Shown here piece after piece: positions 13,401-26,600 of a stretch of 64,000 nucleotides of DNA; position 1 is the first letter of the stretch, and every line of letters starts with the position of its first letter. Origin of the DNA: Paralichthys olivaceus (taxonomy: Eukaryota > Chordata > Actinopteri > Pleuronectiformes > Paralichthyidae). Location of the stretch: contig NC_091093.1 in NCBI RefSeq assembly GCF_024713975.1, positions 1,860,001 to 1,924,000 on the forward strand, written 5' to 3'. Under the pieces are notes generated by a model. The model was not told the origin of the DNA. It saw only the letters and a program-made list of their open reading frames with translations, and did not search any database. Both the position numbers and the translations under genes were made by a program.

Positions 13401-16400
13401 GGAAGACCCATCCCCATCTAAAAATTGGTATTTTTAGTGTCCTGGCTGAGGAAAGGAGGTTGTCGCCAAAGATTTCACAGTACATGGCCCTGTCCATCCT
13501 CCCCTCGATGTGCTTAAGTAGTCATGTGCCCTTAGCAGAGAAAAAACCCCAAAGCATAATGTTTCCATCTCCATGCTTGAAGGTGGGGATTTTTTTTTTT
13601 GAAATCCTGTCTCTGACTGTTACAATAAACCTACCATTTCAATTATAGACCGTTTATTTCTTTCTCAGTGGGCAAACCCACAAAATCGGAAAGGGATCTA
13701 AACTTGTTCCAATAGTTCTGGAGGGGTCAGTGTTTTTGATTTTTTTTCGACATTTCTGTCAAGCAAACTTTAATTTTATTTGATTGGTAATTGCAATGTA
13801 TTTCAGTGATGTGAAGGTTAGGAAATATTTTTACCATTATACTCCTCCTCCTCCTCCTCCTCCTGGAACTCTGGCTCTTCCAGGACCCCATCTGGTGCTG
13901 TGATCTCTGATGTTCTTGAATGGGAGGGCTGAGCTTTGTGGGGCTGGGAAGGGTTCTGAGATGTTCCATAAAGGACCAGTGTCCATTCCTTTAGGTTGCC
14001 TGTATCAAGTAAGCATCATAATGATGATTACATTTCTGTAGGTTTCTCTACATAATGACATTATCTTCAAATGTATGTGTGTCTGAGTATTAGACAATGT
14101 TGAAGGGTTCCCACAGCTCCTTAAAAAGTCTTAAATATAAATCAATGGAATTAAGGTCTTGAATTGTCTTAGATTGACCATGAACTTGATGCAAAGTGTT
14201 ACATTTACCGGTGGTACATAATGTGTGTATGTGTATGTTTATTCTAATGTCGTCAGTCTTCATCAATCTGTCAGGGAGTGTTACAATGTTTTTATTTTTG
14301 ATGTTATTAAGCTTATTAATGAGTTTAAATAAATGATCTTCTCTATCAAAGAAATTGTTTCGACATTTTTTGGATCTTCAATTACATTTATTGAGGTCTT
14401 AAAAATGTCTTCAAAAACATTAAATTTGACTTGAAAAGTTGTGCAAGAACCCTGTGTGGACATTTTCCCACCAGGTGATAAACTCATGAAAACAATAGTG
14501 TTAATTATTACAATGGAAATTTTAGAGGGAAAAGCTCTGACTTGTCACTGTGGGCAGCCTCACTTGTGTGGTATATTTACATGTCCTTGAGGTGTTGCTC
14601 ATATATTACCTATGCTGTGGGAGCAGCATAACACCTGCCCTCTGAACAACCTGTGACACCAGTTACATGAACAACATCCCTAGAGTGTGCATGAATTGTT
14701 GGATCTTACCTAGCACCTCAGGGTTGCGTGTTTTTAATGGTGTGTCAATAATCTCCAGTGTCCATGTGCCTTCTGCCCTTTCGCCCCAAAAATGAACCGT
14801 CATGAACTCCCAGTTTCTGAAGCCCTCGTTGGAACTGTCGAACAGCCTTGTAAACACAGGAAGAAAATGAGAATCTGTTGAGGTAATGTTATGTAGATAG
14901 AAGCTCTATGTTGCTTAGTTATGAAAGTTTGAACTTGATAAGTAACTGCAGCTACAGACACAATAACTAGAAAATGAGTAGCTGCTGATGGTTAAGTCTC
15001 TGAAGTTTGTATACCAGTGCTGCGAGTTGTAGATATAAACTAGTTGCTACAGTACATTTTATCATTGCCTTTAATTTAATATTAATACAGATTAGACCCT
15101 CATCAGGCTACGGGGAAGGTAACCAGTTGAACTGCTTTTTAAACCCAGATTAATATGCTTCTTGCAATTACCAACATTTGTGGAATTAGCATCACTCCCC
15201 ATTAAAACTCTGGTCACTGATATATCACCGCTATCTTCTTAAATGTTGTCAGATACTGATTTATATTGGCACACTCCTTCAGTTTGGGGACTGCTGTCTG
15301 CCCCTAGCCCTCCCAAGGTAATGATGAGAACATCAATACATATGTAACTGATCTCAGAGTGTTAGCCAGCACATGCAACTTTGGAGAAATAAAAGACTCA
15401 CTTAAATGAGAAAGGATAGTATGTGGCAACAACAACTCTCAACTCAAGGACTGAGAGAGAGATTACTCAGAGAGGAAAAGCTGACATTGGTGTCTACAGT
15501 GTTGTCATGGGAAACTTAGCAAATGCAAGGTGAAGGTGAGAAATCTGAGAAACCAGAAACTATACCAGCTGGAGTTTGTGGTGGTGAATAATGACTGTAG
15601 ACTGCCACTGCTTGGAAGGAGGGCAAGTGAAGCAATGACGCTTATCAAAGTACAAGAGGAAACATCTATATGTGAATTAACCATAGAACTGAACCATAGA
15701 TGGCTGCCTGGACGGAGAGTACAGGATTGAGATCGGTGGAGGGTGGAGCCAGTTAAACTCCCCAAATGTCCGAGTTGCAATGTTTACACCGCTAAAGGAT
15801 GAAGTGAAGGATATTCAAAGGAGAGAGATCATCACACCAGTGGAGAAATGCGAAATGAGAAATTTCCCCCTTCTGACTATTGATGACATCTTTCCAGACC
15901 TCGCTAGAGCAAAAGTGTTCATAGTCTGCGATTTTGGAGGAGGAGTTGAGGTCTTTAACTACATTCTCTACACTGTTTGGCAGATTTTGGTGGCTCAGGA
16001 TCCCTATGGGAATCAGCCCAGCTCCTGAGATTTTCCAGCAGGAGTTGACACAAGCACTAGAGGGGCTGCGAGGCATATACATCATAGCCAATGATGTACT
16101 GATCACAGAAGAGGGTGATAGACAAGCGATGGCCGACAAAGACCACGATGAGAAAGTGAGACAGTTCCTAAACAGGTGCAGGAAAAAGAACATTGAACTG
16201 AATGTCGATGCAGATGCCATCTCCCTCACCCTGCCCTCTCCCACCTTGACCAAAGGGACACATATGTGAGAATGCTGTTCACTGATGCCTACAGAGAGAA
16301 GGTCAGAGCCCTGACATCATGGTGCCAGGAGCAAAACACCCCCCTCTCCATCAACAGGACAGTGGAGAGAGTCAGAAACTTCAGGTTCCTCTGGGTTCAC

Positions 16401-19400
16401 ATCAGTGACGACCTGGCCTGGACTCACCACACAGACTCACCACACAGAGGAGTAATACTGTGTCTTGGTGTGTGAGACAACTTCCGACAACAGTGGACAG
16501 TGAGGCTGGATCTTTTATAGAGCCGCTCCAGTTGACGCCCACAGGCCTTCATGGCATTAAGTTCAGCTGTGAACCAAGGGGCTGGGCAGGTGTAGGAGAC
16601 AGTTCGAGTTTTGAGGGGGGTGAGAGTCAAGACTGAGGGATAGAGCAGTGTTGTAGTGGGCGACCAGGCCATCAGCCATGGTGCTTGGGGGATCCGAGGC
16701 CTGATATGAAGCCAGTAGGTTTGCCAGGGATAGTGAAGTCACTGTCTTCCTAAAGGTGATTGTGCGTTTTGCGTGCTTTCTGGGCAGCGGGATAGGAACT
16801 ATAAAGAGGACCGAGTGATGGTCAGAGACCGCTAAGTCAAGGCACTACAGCTGGGAGAGGGTTGTGCCAGTGGAGCATACCAAATCCAGTGTGTGACCTT
16901 TGGCATGGGTGGGACTGTGAACATGTTATGTGATGTTGAGGTAGCGGTTGTGATTGGTTTTTCGTTGTTATTGATTTAGAGGTAAGAATAAAAGAGGCAG
17001 AAAAGCAACACCTTTGTCCATGGCTGTGTGCGGGAGAGTCCCGTGGCATCTTCTTTTGCCACAATTACACTGTTCTGGTTTTATTGATAGGTATAACTGG
17101 GCGCCATCTGCATAGCATGAAGATTATGTGTTAAGCATGACCTTAAGTGAAAAAGACATGTATCAGACACAGAACTTGAGTGGGCTGTGATCCCATCCAT
17201 ATATGAGGTAAGGGTGGGCGGTGGAAGGAAAAGCCAATTTATGTACCTTTGTTGTTTTTTTTTTCTATTTTTTTTACAGAAAATCATACAACCATCCCTT
17301 CTACCATAATTCTACCATCTACCATCCCTCCATCCTTTCATCAACCTCACCCAATGAATGGTTAAACTGCTGAAGCTCTATTGGTTGAGTCTTTTTCACC
17401 CTGGTTCTAGCTGGCCCCTCTTCCAATTTTGCCAGCTACCAGGTGCGGCTGAGATTTAGTGTGATCAGTCCGCCTCACTGCCTCTCGTCATTATATGTTA
17501 ACTTGACTGTGTGGTTGCAAATGGGTGCTCTCTCTGAAATTCTATTAATGTTAACTAGTGAGGCACTCATTCAGTGATCCAAAGAGTCCTTGTTGGGCAA
17601 AAGTTTAGTTTTGTTATTTTCCTGTCAGTCAGGGGAGTCGGGATTGGGTATAGCAAGAGATTTTTCTTTTGACCTATTCTATGATTTGGCACCCACTGCC
17701 CCTAACCCTTGTTCCTCACCCCGTTCAATGCTGGGTAGTATTGCTTATCTGGATCTTTTTTTGCACTACTACAATAAAACGCTTTGCCAGTTAACATCAA
17801 CTTCATCTTAGATTCCCAGATCTCTGAGCAACCTGATGGTGGAAATTGCAATAAAAACACAGGGTGTTGGACCAGAGTATCTATGTCAATCATGTCTAAC
17901 ATATAACTGCTAACTCCTGCTCTGGATGTTGATGTATTGTAGGCTATGCTGAAAAGCATGTTGCAAGTGTTCCTGCACGACACCAGTGTTACATTGTGCA
18001 ATACTAAGTATGTCAGGAGTACTGTGGCAATTTCTTTTAATGTCATTATCGTAAGGTTAAAACTACATTGGTTTGCTTTAAATAGCACTTTAAATGAATG
18101 CATGGTTTTGGACTTTCAGTCATCATTCTCCACTAATCTAACAATCTTAATAAAATGTATTAAACAAGGGTAGAAAATAGTAAAAAAAAGTGTAGACCTC
18201 TATAAATGAAACCAAATTTACAAGCATCTGCATGGATAGATACCAATAGAATTTGCAGTAGAAATGAGCCTTAAACAGCCTTTAAATATTGATGCACCTC
18301 TTGATTTATGTAAGATACTCTAACACGTATTTTCTCATCAATGTAAATATAATTTTGTTGATCTGCTCTGCTACAAGCTGCATCAATTGCATTTCTGTTC
18401 ATCCTGGGATAGGGTCGACTATGTATTTTCCCCTGTTAATAGCATTATTTCTTATTCTTGCTGGGGATGTTGCACCTTGCTAAGCCATTTGAGGAAAATA
18501 ATGATTAGGGAATATGGGCTGTACAAATAACATTTTATTTGATTGATTGACTGAATGCTAACTTCATAAATGACCTGCAACATGTGTTTTTGTGCTCAGT
18601 GGAGCTCTCACCTCTTGGCCAGTAGCTGTGATCTTGTACCAGATGGAGAGATGAGGTTAATCTCCAGGTCTCCTCGTCGCGGGTGGACAATCAGAACCCT
18701 GACCACCACATGCTCCAGGTAATCCACGAGCTGCTCAGGTTCTTCTGAACACCCCGAGGTGGTAATGCTGCTGTTGAGATTTTGACCAGCATGGATGTAC
18801 CTGGAGCAGCCATAAACATAGGCATTATATTATTACACAATAACTGTTAGAATAAATTGCATAGATGCAATAAAGTACATGAGCGGTTGGCACATGTTTC
18901 CATGATGACTGAATCGTGTACAGTTTATTTATGTAAAAATAATTACAGTTAATGTCAAGGCCAATCAGTCATCCCATGAGTTAATGTACCGAAAAAATAT
19001 TTTCCATGTTGCCTTGCATAACTAATCTTTAACATCTTGCATATAAATAATTTGATTATCTATCAAGGACCGAAACCGTAAATGGAGCGACACCTGTAAG
19101 CTAGTTCAGGCAGCCAACTCGAGGCTGCGCTGCTCCAATCATGTGATATACCTCACTCTCCACAATCATCTATAATATACACCCAAATTATTAGGCATTT
19201 TATTTAAGCTGAGAAAACTTCCCATGACTCCCTTGCTTGCCTTGCTGCTGCGTCAGTATTGCTGCCAGTTGCTTCAGCCCCTCCATCACCCCAGCATCCA
19301 CCTGTAGGCTCTGATGGGGGTTATAAGTATTTGCTCATCACTCCCATCATATCTATGTACTGTCTTTATTGCAAGGTTTTTAGGTACTTTCTACATTGAC

Positions 19401-22400
19401 AAGGTGTCAGTGCATGTTACTGACATACATTAATTGTAGGATATGTTTCAAGGATTGTTCAAATAAATAAATAATAAAGTCAGAGAAGCAGTTTGTGCCT
19501 CATTGGGCTACTTTCATTATTGAATGTATTTCCTCCATCCACACAGTCTCATTTATTAGTTTCTATATACCTAAATAAATAATCGTTCTGCATTTAAATT
19601 ACTGAATGCTCTACAGGTCTGCCAAACTCACTAGTCTACCCACTGGCTGTATAGGCTTAGAAATGGAGTCATGGTACTTACAGTTTCCTGCCAATTTACA
19701 TGTTTGAGGAAAATGTTGATATTCCCAATGGTCTGTTTCCTCAGTTATATAATGCATAAGACATAGCTGCAACACTTTAATAGCATCAATGTTGCTGTGG
19801 TCTAGCAATTTGGTTAAACTATTTATTTACTCGTATGCCAGGTATACAATGTAGACCAAGCAGTACGTTTACCTCACCTGGTGGCTCGCACAAGTCTGTG
19901 ACTGCAGGTGTGCTGAGGAGGTACAGTCCTCCACTTTGTAGCCTCCAGAACCATGGCTTCTGCATCCACCAGACCAAAGCCATACAAGTGACTGACTGTC
20001 AGAAAAGACCCAAAACCATATTGGTTTAAAAAGCAAAGTGTAAAATGCGGAAAGATTAATAACGGCTATTTAATTCATCATATTCACATGGTAGCCATTT
20101 TCTTCTGAAATCATGATTAGTGTGGAAAGCTTATATGCTGTCATCAAAAGATCATACTGATGCGATAACTTCACAGCATCGCATTTTACTTGATTTTAAT
20201 TGGTATAATATAGTATAAATGAAAAATGTAATACTTCAAGTATAAATCAGTCAAGTACTATGTTTGAATTAAAAGTAGAATGAAGTGTGCCTCTGTGTCC
20301 AGCAGCATTGGTCTTCCAATCATCAGCTTTCAGGTGCACAGGTCTAGATGTCTTTACCAGAAGATGTTGCACATCCCTCCATGTCAGCAAAAGACTGCCG
20401 AAAAAAAAGACATGACTCAGAAGCCTGACAGACTGATTTATGGCGCTTATCTTTGTTAAGGGAGCTGCACACTAGTGGAGAATTGGTGTTCCTGAGTCCA
20501 GTCAATGTCCATTATCTGCCCAAATAATCCTGAAGAGTGAGGGGTTAACAAAATAATCATGATGCTACAAATTGAGTCGGAGCCTCCCTGATTCGAATCC
20601 TAACCCCATATAAATCAAATATTTATGATAATCTGCTCTGATAGAAACCCGCAATAGGCAATGGGGGCGAGCTGACCGGGAAGCATTACCAGCCGGGTGT
20701 TGCGTAGTCGTACAGCTGCAACCAAAAACAACAATGTATTTCCAACTTCACGCTACAAAATGTATAAGCCAATCCTGCTTTCTCAGCCAAGACCACATCC
20801 TCAGTTTTTTTTCTCTTTTTTTGTTTTTCGCTGCAAACAGACACAAGATTGATCCTTTTCCATGCTTGTTTTTCTACTGAAGTCACATTTAATCATGCTA
20901 AGTTTTCCACACTACAGTTCAGAAGGTAGCAGTAAAGCGGCTAAAGGATGTTTACCAACCGCCATAAAAAAAAACTGAAGAAGAAACCTGAGTTTCTGTG
21001 AGAGAAGTCTCTTAATAGCTACTGTGAAATCCTTTCTTACAAAGGGCAAATGTGTGGTCTTACATTCTGGCCGAATCATCTAATGTGTGCCATCTGAAGA
21101 TTATTAAATTAAATATCGGTTAAATCTGTCATTATGTCTGTGGTCTCCCACATTTTTAAAATCAGTTGAAAATCCTAGTGTGAATCAGCCTTTCAACACT
21201 GTTTTCGATTTCATTGTTACATGTTTCCCACTTTCTGTGGCATTTTTCATCAATCCCAAGGCCTATTGCAATAAAATCTCCTATTTGATCATCATCATTT
21301 CAAATCTGAAGTCTACTTTTGGGTTCACCTGTTAAAAGAGCTCATAAAAAAACCTAAAATGATTCAACATGCCCTCTCCTCCCAAGGTTCCTAGATAGGT
21401 TATCCACATTGACAATTACTTCTTTTCAACAACTCATACTATTTCAAGTAACATAATCAACATCAGGTGAATTTACAGGGGTCTTATTGAACAGATTAGG
21501 GATGACAACAAACCGGATTCCTTATTTTCACCGGCAACTCTGTGCTTATCTATTATGGTTCATACTTCTTTTAGGAACACATCCTTTACATCCATCGAAT
21601 GCAGCAAGACTCCTTGGTAGCAAGTTATTCAATAAAGCAGAGAGGTGTGAATTTCTTCCTGGAATACATAATTGAGAGCAGCCATATGAAAATGGACTCA
21701 GGTGAGGCCAATGCAAGAGTAACTGAAACCAGTCTCTTTAAAACAGCTGCAGTGGTTTCTTGGCTTTGCCAATTTTGTTGCCACTTCATAATTGAAAGCG
21801 TTTTGCATCCAGTCTTACCTAGCACACACATTTGCTTGAAGGGGCAGACCACCCATTAGTTTTGTGGACCAATCATCAACTTACATTTAAACAGCCTTAG
21901 AGTATAAATTATGACCAGGCTTGCTGACCAATGGAACTTCCTCCCATCCCAGTCGTCCTGTGTGGGGGCAGCTTTTACCTTGGATATTGATTCAGGCCAC
22001 ACCCTGAGTCCAACACCAGAGCACATTTATCTGCCTGTAAATCAAGTTAAATGGAGGAGCTTTGGGTATGTGAAGAAAGATGTGCCAAAAGTTGCAGTTA
22101 TTCCACTTTTGTGACATGTCCCAATGGAATGAGCAGCGGCATGAATGTAAATGATAGCATTCAAAATAGAAGTCATATCATTTTCCTGGAGTCTCGACCT
22201 TACCTTACATTCATATTCTACTTAAAACATGGTCATTTATACCATGTTTTAAGCCTAAATGTCCGCTGATATCTTCTATCACTTCTAGAGGACTTTTAGG
22301 TTACAAATATGGTGTAAATTACGCGATTTCAAGTTGAATATAAATGTCGCGGCTTGCGGACACTTGGATGACACCACATGAGCAGTATGGAGGCATGTTA

Positions 22401-23657
22401 TGTTTTTTATCTTGTTTTATTACGCATGAAGCTGTGGTCACTAATTTCTTCAATTGTATTGGATTCTGCTGCAACACTGTTTACCCCTGAGACTTCTAAA
22501 GTGTGTTGTGGACTCGAATATGTATCACATTCAATGTAAATTGCTTTCAAATGATGAAAGGAACTTGACACTACACAACTTGGCACCTACAGGTGGTATG
22601 ACATAAACAGACAGATGGTGACGGAGAAAACAGTGTAATGACTAGACATAGAAAACTTGACTGACTTGGCCTCGAGGGCGAGGGCAATAATTCCAGCCGC
22701 AATGGGAGCTGAGACAGACGTGCCAGTATGAGCATCAGTGCAGCGGTGCCGGAGGTCAGTGGTCATCTGTAAGGGAGCACAAACACAGTTTACTTCAAAT
22801 TTGATGACATAATTTATACAGAAGGGCAAATTATATGGCTCCTGGCCCCATCCCTGGAATCAGCCCTGGATTATGGTGTACAATAAGTGACAATGAACAA
22901 TGCAAAATATTATTTTCTCAATCATTTTAAATGTGACTCAATTAAATGGATAAATCTCCCAACAAATAACCTGTTACGTTATTTCTTTTTTTAAACTGTC
23001 ATGATCAGAATGAAGAAGACATTCAAAACATGGAACAATCAAGCTGACTTGAGTGTTTGGCTGACCTCCACATAACACTACTCTGAAACTAGACTGGCAA
23101 TTGGAAATTTGGGGTGGGCACCTTTTCACATAGTGAAACATCGACTTGTTGAGTGTTGAGTTTTTTAAAAAAAACTTTATTTATACTGAGTGAGAGTTGA
23201 TAAAAATTGTCAAACTGTCAAATGCTTAATACTGTAGGTAGCTGTGCTTGCTAGCTATTTATTTAGTAAAATAAAACAACTACCAGCAACATTACCTGAA
23301 CACAACAATCTAACAAACAAATCAATAATTTTAACAAAAACTACCTTTAATTAGGAGAATAATACTAATAAGAATATGAAAAGGCTTTATACTGTCACAT
23401 ATGTTTAATCTACAAATGCTCAATTTTGAAACCAATTCATACAACTTATATAATGATCATATAGCATTATAATAATAACCCTTACAAGAGCAATTCACTT
23501 TTAATTCTTAAGAATATACAGTTGGACATTTGAATTAGAATTCAAAATTAAAAAGATATTTGAAATAAATAAAACATAAATGAAATAAACCACGCACCCC
23601 CAACCAAAAGCACCTGAAGGCAGCACTAAAAACAACACTTATTTTCCCTCTGGGGAC

Positions 23658-23696
<39 letters not shown>

Positions 23697-26600
23697 AGTG
23701 TGTGTATGTGTGTGTGAGAGTGTGTGTGTGTGTTTGTGTGTGCATGCCTCCTTGCTTCAGGAGAGGAGATCTTGTGTAAACAATGGGGTCGCATGGGAAA
23801 AGGTTCATATTAAATGATCGATTCGTCTTTTTTATGAATCGATATCAGATCATTCAAATGAAGATCAATTTTAATCAGAGAATTGTTCATACCCAGCCCC
23901 ATGTCCAATCAGCAATTAAGACATCAGGAAATTCTGACCGGGTGAATGAAATAAACATGATTGGCAGATTCAAATGGCAAAGAATAAAGTTGACCAATTG
24001 GGTGGTTCCACATTCCCACTGTTGGTTGTTAAATGTTAGTTGTAACAGAACTAATACCCTTATAAGTGGAGGCCTGTTGTGAAAAGCATTCATTGTTATA
24101 TGGCATTTTTAATCGGTAATTTCTCTTTTATTTTCTATCATCTCTCGAAATCACATTCTAGACAAACACAACCTTTGCTGTCTTAGTACACACACACACA
24201 CATAAAGATTTTAACAACAACCTTTGTATGTCTTGGCTTCATGGAACTCGCCATGTAGTATTCACACATCATTCATACACTGCCAGCACAGCCATCAGAG
24301 GGCGATTTGGGGTTCGGTATCTTGCCAAAGGACACATGGGGGACAGGGATCAAACTGCCAACAGGGATCAAGCCTCCATTTCTGGTGTGAGGACGACCTG
24401 CTCTACCTCCTGAACCACCCCTTTCTAAATGAAGTGAGATCCTCATTGAAACAGACAGAAATGTGTTGAATGTAACATGTTCCCGTCAACTGGTTGAATC
24501 TACTTTTGGGTGGTGGAGGAAACGGTTTTACTAATCCACTGCTACACTGTGTGATTTTGCATCAAAACACTGATTTAGTTGTTCATCTATCGTGGTCATC
24601 CATTAATGTTTTTCTTTAAAGTTGTATTTGACAAAATTAACAGAACGTTGAGCTGAGTGGAGTTTCAGGTACTTCTAAAAAGTGCTTCATTTTTTGCTGT
24701 GCCTTAACTGAAAAAAGGAAATCTTAGATAGTAACTAAATGTTAGTGCCTGGTACAGTTGGAGGTCTCAATGGACATAAAATCTTTTAGAATAAAATACA
24801 AAGTATTATTGTGGCGTAACACATGGTGAGACTTAGTGAAAATTGGCCGATCATCATAAAGCTTGGTTTATTTCTTCATGTCATGATTGGGAAAAGTTCT
24901 ATCCCATGCAAATTAGTGAGCATGCACAATAATATAGGTGCAGGTATAAACCAAACACTGAAGTTGAATTGAATTGAAGTAACTGGGACATCCTGAGCTA
25001 TCTCCTGAACATACATAAAAGGCGCAATTCAAAAAATAATCAGATTTATTTACTGAATAACCAATGGGGCCCCTCTAATTCAAGTATATGTTAAAATGTG
25101 TATTTTTAAATAATATCTGAGCTTTAGTTAATGAAATGGCCATATCTCCAATACTTACAATCTTCCTTTCATTAAACTCTCCACTGCTGTAGGTCGTGGC
25201 TATGATGGAGCTGCAGACCTCCAGGTACCATGGCTTGTGACCATTCTCTGTGGCGCTGGAGATGGAGATAGTGTAGATACTGCTGGTGTAACCATCACAT
25301 GAACAGTGATCACCCTGCCGACCTCCGTTACCTGACGCCCAAACAAAAATGCACCCCAAGCCCTTGCGACCCTGTGTGAAATACATAGATCTGTTGTGCT
25401 ACGATATTATACAAACAATCATCCATACATATGAAGGTCAAAAAAATGCTTCCTTGTGACTCATCAGACCTTCTTAATGCCTTGCTCAAAAGCCTGCTTT
25501 GTTAAAGGTCCTGGGCCATCAACTGTCTTGCCATCGTCTTTTGGCCCCCAGCTGGCACTGTATATGTCAATGTAGTCAGGTCGGATTCCCAGGGACTTGG
25601 CTTCTACTATATCAGTCACATCACCATCCAGCATCCGAATCCCTGTGGCCATGGAACATCAGTCTAAATACATCAAAGTCATTTTAAAATGGCACCTAGT
25701 CCTTGACTCTTCATATCAGTATATGACACAGAGAGAATGGGTACATACAGTAATGACACAAAGCAGCATCTACACTCAATAACAATGCAATTTTTTAAGA
25801 TTAGGGCACGAAAATCAGTCAGAAAAGTTAGGGTACAGAAAAGTACCCTAACCCTAACCCTCTGACAAGTGCGGTTATAGTTGTAGATACCTAATTTTAC
25901 ACACAACGCAGAGGTTGAAATTAAAGTGTTCTAAACAATTTGTGTTTTACTGCTGCCTTTTGCTTTATGTCTAAAAGTGTTCTAAAATGGTGATCCAGAT
26001 CTGAGGCATTAAACACTTTTTGCTGCACATTTTACATTACATTATTTTTGAATAAATATATTAGAATAGTTGAGCTGAAAGAGATTCAGAATCAGTTTTT
26101 TAATAAAAAAAAATTTTACTTTACCAAAACCTCACCATCACTAACATCTGATTTCTTACCAACCCAGGTACAAAGTGGCTCCAACAGCTGTAGCTGGAAA
26201 ATCGTCAACTCGTTAAACTGAGAAAATGCTAAAGGAAAGCAAATCTCAATTAAATGTTTATCAGTAAAACGGGTCAGTGCTTGATTTAAACAAACATTTT
26301 AAGTCTGCTCAACTTGTTCTTGTGTTCAGTTAACTCACCTAAGCTTTACTGGGGTTTTTTTGTAAAAAAAAATTCAAAGCATTAAGCAACAACAGTTAGC
26401 TCATATTTGTTGAAACAGCATGTAAAAACAAACACTTCATTCTTCAGTGAATCTTGCAAATGTTGAGAAAAGGAAAGAACTCTACCTCCAATGTGAGCAT
26501 TGTAGGCAATCCCAACGATGCAGTGGGAGTTATTGGCCACTGCTGCAACTTCACCTGCACATCGTGTTCCATGTCTGCATGTAAACACAGGTTACACAGA

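Noticed and set aside
22587-22829. pcsk6 exon 9 extended through [10 protein letters not shown]
   Set aside because: That text is intronic. The donor at AA|GTCAGT restores LEAN and the phase needed for exon 10 ([10 protein letters not shown]).
23626-23808. His-Thr repeat ORF
   Set aside because: Translation of a TG microsatellite.
25843-25862. Telomere-like accctaaccctaaccct
   Set aside because: Only about two and a half units, too short to indicate an interstitial telomere array.
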